Below the pieces are notes generated by a model, which was not told the origin of the DNA, did not search any database, and saw only the letters and a list, made by a program, of their open reading frames with translations. Below, one piece after another: positions 20,424 to 25,966 of a stretch of 25,966 nucleotides of DNA (positions are counted from its first letter, which is position 1; each line of letters begins with the position of its first letter). The DNA lies in contig JAPEVF010000653.1 in NCBI GenBank assembly GCA_029747585.1, positions 1 to 25,966 of the forward strand, written 5' to 3'. The DNA comes from Pleurotus djamor (Eukaryota > Basidiomycota > Agaricomycetes > Agaricales > Pleurotaceae). The translations under genes and the position numbers were made by a program.

Positions 20424-21838
20424 ATGCTAAAATCATTCGCAATTGTCCTCCTCGTCGCCATCACATTATCCTTCATCTACCCTACCCTCGAAGCCCCACT
20501 TCTTTTCCGGCGAATGTAGGTACACCCACATCTCTCAGGAATCATTTACTCACCAGTTTAACTGAAGCATTGATAACACCTCAGCTGGAATAGCGTCCAT
20601 TCCTTATTGGAATTCTCACAACCTTCAGGAAATTATGCAACGGTGCGTTGGTTCTTCCTACGTGACCTCCTTGACTAATCGGTCGTTCCAGTGATCAACG
20701 CGAGAAACCGATCGATGACACCTTCAAAAGCCGCCCAAGGTAGCTGTACAGTGTCCTCCCTGTTGCCCTTTCTTATTAGGCCTTCGTTCTTAGCTTACCT
20801 GTCGTCACCGAGCCTTCTCGCGGCTGGGAGCCTATCTACAAACCAGCGCAAGAACCTGTCGTTCGGTATGTTACCATATATCCTATGAAATTGATCCACA
20901 ACTGACGAGCAATTTGACAGAGAAACCGATGACGACGGCTCGGAAATAGAGAATTTTAGAAAGCTCCCTGTGTAAGTCAGATATACATCGTTCCTTTTGT
21001 TGTTTGAGTCCTCATTACGATCTGAACGTGTAGTCCACCGAAAGAAGACGCTCCTTCCCGTGGTTGGGAGCCTATCTATAAGCCGGCGCAGGAGCCCGTC
21101 ACTCGGTATGCTACCATATATCCTATGAAATTGATCCCCCACTCACGGGCGACACACCAGCGAGACAAACGAAGACGGTTCCCAAATTGAGAACTTTAAG
21201 AAGCTACCTGTGTACGTTGGACTTGTACGCTCGCAGGCTCGTCCCTCATTCTCATGACAACATACAGTCCACCGAAAGAAGATGCCCCCTCTCGCGGTTG
21301 GGAGCCAATTTATAAACCTCAGGAACAGGATCCTCTCGCACGGTGTGTTTTTCTTCTATATACGAAATCGATACACAACTGACAGATGATCCGCTTGCCA
21401 GAGAGACCAACGAGGACGGCTCTGAGATAGAGAACTTCAGGAAACTCCCAGTGTGAGTCATCCATATCTTCTTCATTCCTTCCCCAATCGTGCCTAACCA
21501 TGGAATGGAATAACCACCTAGCCCACCGAAAGAAGGTGCTCCTTCTCGTGGCTGGGAACCCATCTATAAACCAGCACAGGAGCCCGTCGTCCGGTATGCT
21601 CGTAACTCTTTTTCCTTTGCTCAAATAACTCATTACCAACGCTCAATAGCGACGAAAATGCGCCTGAGGGTCCCAATATCCAGGTATTTAAAAAGCGACC
21701 TGAGTATGTGCTGCGACCTATCACCTTTGGACCACTGCTAACACGGATACCAGCCTACCCAAACCAACACCTCCCTCTCGGGGATGGGCTCCGGAGTACA
21801 AACTCGGCCCTCCAAATGAGATGTACCCGGACGCGTAG
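20424..21838 (+). CDS. Secreted-looking tandem-repeat protein, 265 aa, 12 exons
   Basis: Exons: 20424-20515, 20568-20642, 20692-20739, 20794-20865, 20921-20971, 21034-21105, 21161-21211, 21268-21342, 21402-21452, 21522-21593, 21650-21703, 21754-21838; the sum is 798 nt. All 11 introns (49-69 nt) are in phase 2. Residues 1-24 are a signal peptide or anchor (FAIVLLVAITLSFIYP core), followed by a dibasic RR at 29-30. From residue 72 the protein alternates an A segment (consensus PPKEDAPSRGWEPIYKPAQE, then PVxR) and a B segment (ETNEDGSEIENFRKLPV). There are four full A copies plus a degenerate last one, and three full B copies flanked by two degenerate ones. A KKR at 234-236 is a second possible Kex2 site. 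I recognise no family. It may be a secreted repeat effector, a cell-wall or adhesive protein, or a processed peptide precursor; all three are guesses. Confidence 0.88.
20794..21593 (+). repeat. Tandem genomic duplication of a two-exon unit (about 240 bp, 3-4 copies)
   Basis: A exons start at 20794, 21034, 21268 and 21522, spacings of 240, 234 and 254 bp. Each unit is a 72- or 75-nt exon, an intron of 55-59 nt, a 51-nt exon and an intron of 56-69 nt. The introns are also similar: those starting at 20866 and 21106 share a long nearly identical stretch (ACCATATATCCTATGAAATT). This shows that genomic DNA, not cDNA, was duplicated, and that the first two units separated most recently. Confidence 0.85.
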
Positions 21839-22091
21839 CTCGTAAAACAACTCCAAAATAGTTACTCGATCGCTCAACGGACGTAGGTCTAGTTTTCCTC
21901 GTACGAATGTATTATTATCATCTCCCGTTTTACGGACATATTTACGGACATAATTACCGATCCTGTATCCGCTGATGATACACCGGCGTTTATTGTTCTC
22001 CACATCTCTCTCCTTCCCCACTCACTGGCCTGGGGCGAAAGCGCGGCCGTTGAAAGTTTGAAAGTCGAGCCCCGACGCCTTAGCCTATGTA
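21839..22091. other. Intergenic region
   Basis: 3' flank of the repeat-protein gene and promoter side of the next F-box gene. A TTTACGGACA motif occurs twice in tandem near 21930-21950. No gene was seen. Confidence 0.5.
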
Positions 22092-23994
22092 ATGGCTGAA
22101 CCCACTTCACGACTGCTAGAAGACTTGATAGATGCATTGAAGAAATCGTGCGCTCCAATACCACTGCCCACGAGGCCGGTCGCGCATCGTTAACCGCTTT
22201 TCAGAACCGTTGGGGAATTAGGTGGAACCGAGGTGAGTTATCCTTCCCGTTTGCGCTTAGTATAGTACTCGAATTTCATGTTGCCTGTAGCTCGACGCTC
22301 TCGAGCACAAAGCCAATGCCCTGGTCAGCACCGTCCGATCTCTTCGGAACATGAGCTCCCCCGTCCATCGCCTTCCCCTCGAAGTCCTGGCCTTGATATT
22401 CAGCAAGTTAGCTGAGATGGAGGTGACTCATAGCTTCGTCCCAGAGTTTTTCGTCATGCCCGTATCATCCCTGGCCTCGGTATCTCGCGTCAGCCGCGCT
22501 TGGAGAGAAGCTGCGCTCGAATTCCCGAGTTTATGGGCGACAATCAACACTTCGGATCCTTACATTGCAACTCAGAACCTTACCAGGTCTGCAAACGCCT
22601 CGCTCGATGTCTTCCTGTCAACATGGCGAGGCTGGGCTTGGCAGGATTCCAACGTCGTCCATGACCGGAAAATTGTTGACTTCCTGGACGCTCTTGCCGA
22701 GCGTGGTGATCGAATCAAACAGCTTCACCTTATTGCTGCCCGAGAAGAAAACCTACGCAACTCGAAGCTTCTAGAGACGAATCTACCTTCCCTTGTCAGT
22801 CTCACAATCAGCTTGGATCCCAATTCCAGGCGTGGTTCTTGGTCAAGTGAGGAGGGTGTGTCGCGCTGGGCACCTTCTTCCATCCTCGGAGGAACCACCC
22901 CACACCTCTGCGACCTGACTCTTCTTCGTTGTCCACCATTCCCAAACCAACTATTCGTCAATATGTCGCGTGTATTCATTGCAGAACATTCCGGGACAAT
23001 TCCTCTCAGTCAACTGCTTGGGATGCTTCGAGCCTCTCCTCGGCTTGAAGTTCTCGGATTGGTTAGCATCGAGCTGTCTCATGACAGTCTTGACAAAGTC
23101 GGACATGAGCCGATCCTGCTAGAGCATATCAGCTTCTTAATGCTGGGTCGATTCCTATCTCATACAGACGTCACCATTGGACAGTTTCTGGATTACCTTA
23201 CCATCCCTCACCCCACACAAGTATTCCTATTTGGCATACGACCGCGCTCGGATAAAACCTTCTCAGACATCTTCCCCCTTCATCGTACCCCTCAAGCTGA
23301 AGACATTCGAGTCCTCCGGATCACTGCCCCCGCAAATACTCGCAGTCGTTACCGCGGTCACACCCTGAAGCACTGGCGCCGACCTCATTTCTACTCCGTC
23401 ATCTCAGACAAATCGTCCCTCCAGATCGACGGGGTTTTCCAACCAAGCCAGGTGTTCCTGGAGCTACCTACGGCGCTGAGTCTAGTTCACGTCCAAGAAT
23501 TATGGATTGGTACTCAGTACCATTCAGAACCCTCAGCGGCCGAATGGACGCGTCTCTTCGCCTCGCTGCCATCTCTTGAAACATTGGTCATTTCAAATCG
23601 GCCATCTTTTCCCATCATATCAGCGCTCACCCCTTCAGAGCATGGAAGCAGCTCCCGACCCCTCCTTCTCTGTCCTAATCTTCGTACCCTGCGAATTTTC
23701 GCCGACGGATCCCTCTCCGTTCTACGTCTTTCCATCTTCTTCGCGACACGGGACCGCCTCGGGGCACGGTTCAGCCTGTTCGAACTGNNTTCAAATGGTA
23801 AATCGAACTTCGCTCCGGACGAGTCGCCCGTGGGGTCAGAGAAGGCTCTTTGGCCAACTGCTCTCACATTGGATCTGAACGCCCTTGAAGAGTTCGTTGA
23901 TAAAGTGGACTACTCGCAGGTTGAGGTGAGAAGGTTGTGGGACCTATTAGATACGCCTGGGTTGGATTATATACATCGTCTTTGGCAAGGCTGA
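22092..23994 (+). CDS. F-box/LRR-like protein, 595 aa
   Basis: Exons: 22092-22147, 22205-22232 and 22291-23994 (1788 nt), with introns of 57 and 58 nt. The two small first exons are supported because they yield a continuous helical N-terminus (RLLEDLIDALKKS|TVGELGGTE|LDALEHKANALVSTVRSLRN). This precedes the F-box (SSPVHRLPLEVLALIFSKL, residues about 50-68, then SRVSRAWREAALEFPSLW). The rest is an LRR-like solenoid with repeated leucine-spaced segments ending at YIHRLWQG. Probable role: substrate adaptor of an SCF ubiquitin ligase in cytosol or nucleus, inferred from the family. The frame is intact apart from two ambiguous bases at 23788-23789. It is one of three F-box genes in the window and is not closely similar to the other two. 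Confidence 0.88.
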
Positions 23995-24141
23995 GTTTTG
24001 ACGTTTGTATGTAGACATCCACTGCCAGTTGTATGTAAATCTGTAGCCTTCTTTGGTGTCGCACTAGGGATCTAATCATTTATGTACTCTATGAAGTCCA
24101 TACGGGAGCTGTCAATAAATACGAAGGCTTGTCCCATGTAT
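23995..24141. other. Short convergent intergenic region
   Basis: It contains the AATAAATA-like sequence near 24114-24121 expected of a 3' end. Nothing else was seen. Confidence 0.4.
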
Positions 24142-24933
24142 TCAAACGAAAAATGGAAGCGGTGTGAAAAGTATCAGAATGAAAAGGATAACTGAGATAC
24201 ACATCACAAGAGACACTGGCATGGACGAACGTCTGGCATCAGACTTAGGAAGGACCTGAGATGGAAGAGACTGAACGAGGGTATTATTCGATGTGACGGA
24301 TGAGGACGGAGGGGCAATGGATGTGAGGGAAGCGGATGCATTAGCAGACATGTTGGTCGAATTGTGATGACGGAAATGGGGGTGTCTAAAGTGGTTGAAT
24401 TGAGGTGGTCTTCTTCGTCCACCGTTATCCGTGGGCAACGTTCCATGATCGGGTCTCATGTGAGTACGCGTGGCCGGATGTGACCCAGCGGTCGGATGAG
24501 GGAAATGCCCTGTGTAGGAGATAAGCACCGTCGACACTGAAGTGAGGTTTGGAGGTGGGATGTCAATGCGACGTTGTAGGGGAGAGGGGAGAGGTTCGCT
24601 GGGGGACGTTGGGGTTGCTTCCACTACGAAAGGGTGGACCGAAGCATCGCTGAATTCAACAGCTGCGTGGAATGGGAAGCCGAGGGCTTGGGCAGGAGAT
24701 CGCGTTGAGGTGAGTGAAGCGCATTCGAAAGACATTGATGCTGAAAGGGTGGCTCCAATGGGATATGACATCGGATGGAGTTGGGGTTGGCAGTAAAGAA
24801 CTTGCCAACCCCATGGGCATATGAAGTATTCGAACCAAGGAACCAAGTGAGTTGACGTCCTCCAGTGAGGTGACTTCCCTCTTGCCCCCCCNTTGCCTCC
24901 AATAAGGGTTTCCACACAGGCGGCCGAGGTCAC
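24142..24933 (-). CDS. Probable surface protein with N-glycosylation sites and hydrophobic C-tail (start unresolved)
   Basis: The frame is open from about 24933 to the stop at 24142. The first in-frame codon there is GTG, so the real N-terminus lies upstream; a pyrimidine-rich stretch ending TTCCAAAG at about 24934 looks like a 3' splice site. The body is Ser/Pro/Thr-rich and has an ICPWGWQVLYCQPQL segment with paired cysteines. It carries five N-x-S/T sequons, four of them in its last third (NST, NMS, NAS, NNT). The C-terminus is a 22-residue hydrophobic run (LVMCISVILFILILF...) with no charge behind it, as in GPI-anchored or tail-anchored proteins. I recognise no family. A cell-surface or wall protein is the best guess. 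Confidence 0.5.
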   Translation of the reverse strand: MTSAACVETLIGGXGGARGKSPHWRTSTHLVPWFEYFICPWGWQVLYCQPQLHPMSYPIGATLSASMSFECASLTSTRSPAQALGFPFHAAVEFSDASVHPFVVEATPTSPSEPLPSPLQRRIDIPPPNLTSVSTVLISYTGHFPHPTAGSHPATRTHMRPDHGTLPTDNGGRRRPPQFNHFRHPHFRHHNSTNMSANASASLTSIAPPSSSVTSNNTLVQSLPSQVLPKSDARRSSMPVSLVMCISVILFILILFTPLPFFV

Positions 24934-25600
24934 TTTGGAAAGACAAGAAAAAAGACAAGCCCGAGAAGGGGTCGAGGTCGGATGAGGGGTTGATGTATCG
25001 ACATTGGGTGGACTGGCATGTTACGCGAGTCTGGGAACTATCATGGACGGTGCCTAGCTCACCCCATCATTCAACTGCCCGATAACTGAAACATAGACCA
25101 CCTTTTCACAGCGGCGTCTACAGCCTCCATGAAGCTTAGGTAGAGTCAGCACGCGTAGGTGGTGCGCGTCGAGCGAAGGAGGAGAATTTGACTGCGGTCT
25201 CCATCTCTACATCGCTGTAGACGGTGTGTTGCCGTATTCACTGCAAAGCTGACCACTGTCGGAGGGATCCCAGATATGTCCTCGAGAGTTGGCAAGTAAA
25301 AACAGCGCACTGGTTAGTTGGAAGTCTTGTGAGTGAAAGGCCTGACGGCCTGACGTCGGGGCGGCTCAAGCGCTCAAGGTTGAGAACCGCCGGGCCGTTC
25401 GGACGTTTTAACCTTCAGTCGGCCAGCATCCTGAGGCCTGAGGTCCCCTTTCAATTGAGCCGCCCTATCAATCCCTCACTTGAAGGCATGATTGCTGGTA
25501 CTCAGCATATGAACTGTCACATCCCCAACCAAGTCCACCAAATTGCCGCTTTCACAACTGGACCGCAGGTGTGGAAGATTCTGTTTCTCGTTTCTAGTAT
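24934..25600. other. Intergenic; possible first exon of the minus-strand gene and a small inverted repeat
   Basis: An ATG at about 25006 on the minus strand opens a signal-peptide-like frame (RPLLGLVFFLVFP) that stops at 24934, one base out of phase with the downstream frame. No other gene is visible. The 25359-25465 inverted repeat is listed separately. Confidence 0.35.
25359..25465. repeat. 11-bp perfect inverted repeat, 85-nt spacer
   Basis: GGGCGGCTCAA (25359-25369) pairs with TTGAGCCGCCC (25455-25465). Short direct repeats of the type GGCCTGA(C/G)G lie near both sides (about 25339-25355 and 25429-25443). This may be a tiny MITE-like element or a hairpin. Confidence 0.45.
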
Positions 25601-25601
25601 C

Positions 25602-25740
25602 TAGGGCTGCCAGCCGTCGCCGTACTGACGGGTATGACGGGCGTATGATACGGGTAAACACCCGTCGCCGTATATGGTCAATGATGTATCCTAATACGGG
25701 TAATAGACGGGTTAGTATACGGAACCGTCAAGTCACTGAG
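25602..25740. mobile_element. Possible transposon terminus with clustered ACGGG motifs
   Basis: From TAGGGCTGCC at 25602 the sequence carries ACGGG at 25628, 25637, 25650, 25696 and 25707, the reverse CCCGT at 25661, and an 11-bp direct repeat CCGTCGCCGTA at 25614 and 25662. A TAGGG-like end followed by dense short subterminal motifs resembles Ac-type hAT elements. The partner end would lie beyond the window, so this is an inference only. Confidence 0.4.
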
Positions 25741-25966
25741 TGTGAGAAATAATTATTGACCGTGTGATTGCGCCCTGTCAACGCTTTGACCGGCCGCCGT
25801 GCCTCGACAATGTCCTCCATGTTGGACGGCGCTGGGTTTAAACACAGCGTCGCCAGTTCACCCAAGCAAGGGTCTCAACGTAGATCACAGGGACCCCCTT
25901 TCCACGCGTTCCCTTCGGTTTCCTGAGCTGCGCCTCGACGTTATCAAGTCTCATGTCCTCAGAAAC
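25741..25966. other. End of window, no gene supported
   Basis: A 38-codon frame at 25810-25926 is open but unrecognised. An imperfect palindrome centred on GTTTAAAC lies at 25831-25848. Confidence 0.35.

Noticed and set aside
20795..21724. Repeated minus-strand open frames opposite the repeat-protein gene
   Set aside because: They are antisense shadows of the repeated exons; they run through introns and do not keep one frame.
20424..21838. A dikaritin/ustiloxin-type RiPP cluster including the P450
   Set aside because: Repeats lack regular KR cleavage sites, no UstY-like (DUF3328) gene is visible, and the P450 lies 11 kb away behind unrelated genes.
24542..24796. Plus-strand open frame opposite the surface-protein gene
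   Set aside because: It is a shadow; the minus strand has the longer frame with sequons and a hydrophobic tail.
25810..25926. 38-codon open frame near the window end
   Set aside because: Too short, no family resemblance and no splice context; it may be chance.

Overview
The window looks like nuclear DNA of a mushroom-forming basidiomycete (Agaricomycetes). Genes are packed tightly on both strands and cut by many 46-69 nt GT..AG introns. The recognisable families are typical agaric ones: F-box/LRR-like proteins, a many-intron cytochrome P450, a DUF6534-type membrane protein and arrays of C2H2 zinc fingers. No bacterial or organellar signature is present. All exon models below were built by hand from splice signals and reading frames, without transcripts or database searches.

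Layout. 1-1.66 kb: a 1151-bp hAT-like non-autonomous element with 41-bp terminal inverted repeats, abutting a fragment of an F-box-type gene. 2.1-3.4 kb: an unrecognised gene with a frameshift. 3.8-5.5 kb (-): an intact F-box-type gene with an acidic tail, the paralog of the fragment. 5.75-6.1 kb: a weak small-gene candidate. 6.3-8.76 kb (+): a 15-exon, 557-aa P450. 9.05-9.8 kb (+) and 9.95-10.96 kb (-): two convergent, related C2H2 zinc-finger genes. 11.7-13.2 kb (-): a saccharopine dehydrogenase-like oxidoreductase, divergent from a DUF6534 membrane protein (13.7-15.5 kb, +). 15.9-17.4 kb (-): a second F-box gene with a homopolymer frameshift, divergent from a small His-rich single-pass membrane protein (17.7-18.4 kb, +). 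18.4-20.3 kb: no gene seen. 20.4-21.84 kb (+): a 12-exon gene for a secreted-looking repeat protein, built by tandem duplication of a two-exon unit. 22.1-24.0 kb (+): a third F-box gene. 24.1-24.9 kb (-): a serine/proline-rich, N-glycosylation-rich protein with a hydrophobic C-tail. 25.3-25.75 kb: inverted and direct repeats that look like a transposon end.

The genes do not form an obvious pathway. The two most interesting signals are these. First, the repeat-protein gene at 20.4-21.8 kb has 11 introns, all in phase 2, and alternating 72-nt and 51-nt exons that repeat a 41-residue motif. Second, the ambiguous bases (N) between about 10.9 and 17.4 kb fall almost only on third codon positions of the hand-built exons. 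This suggests they mark synonymous differences between two haplotypes of a dikaryon rather than random sequencing failures, and it independently supports the gene models.
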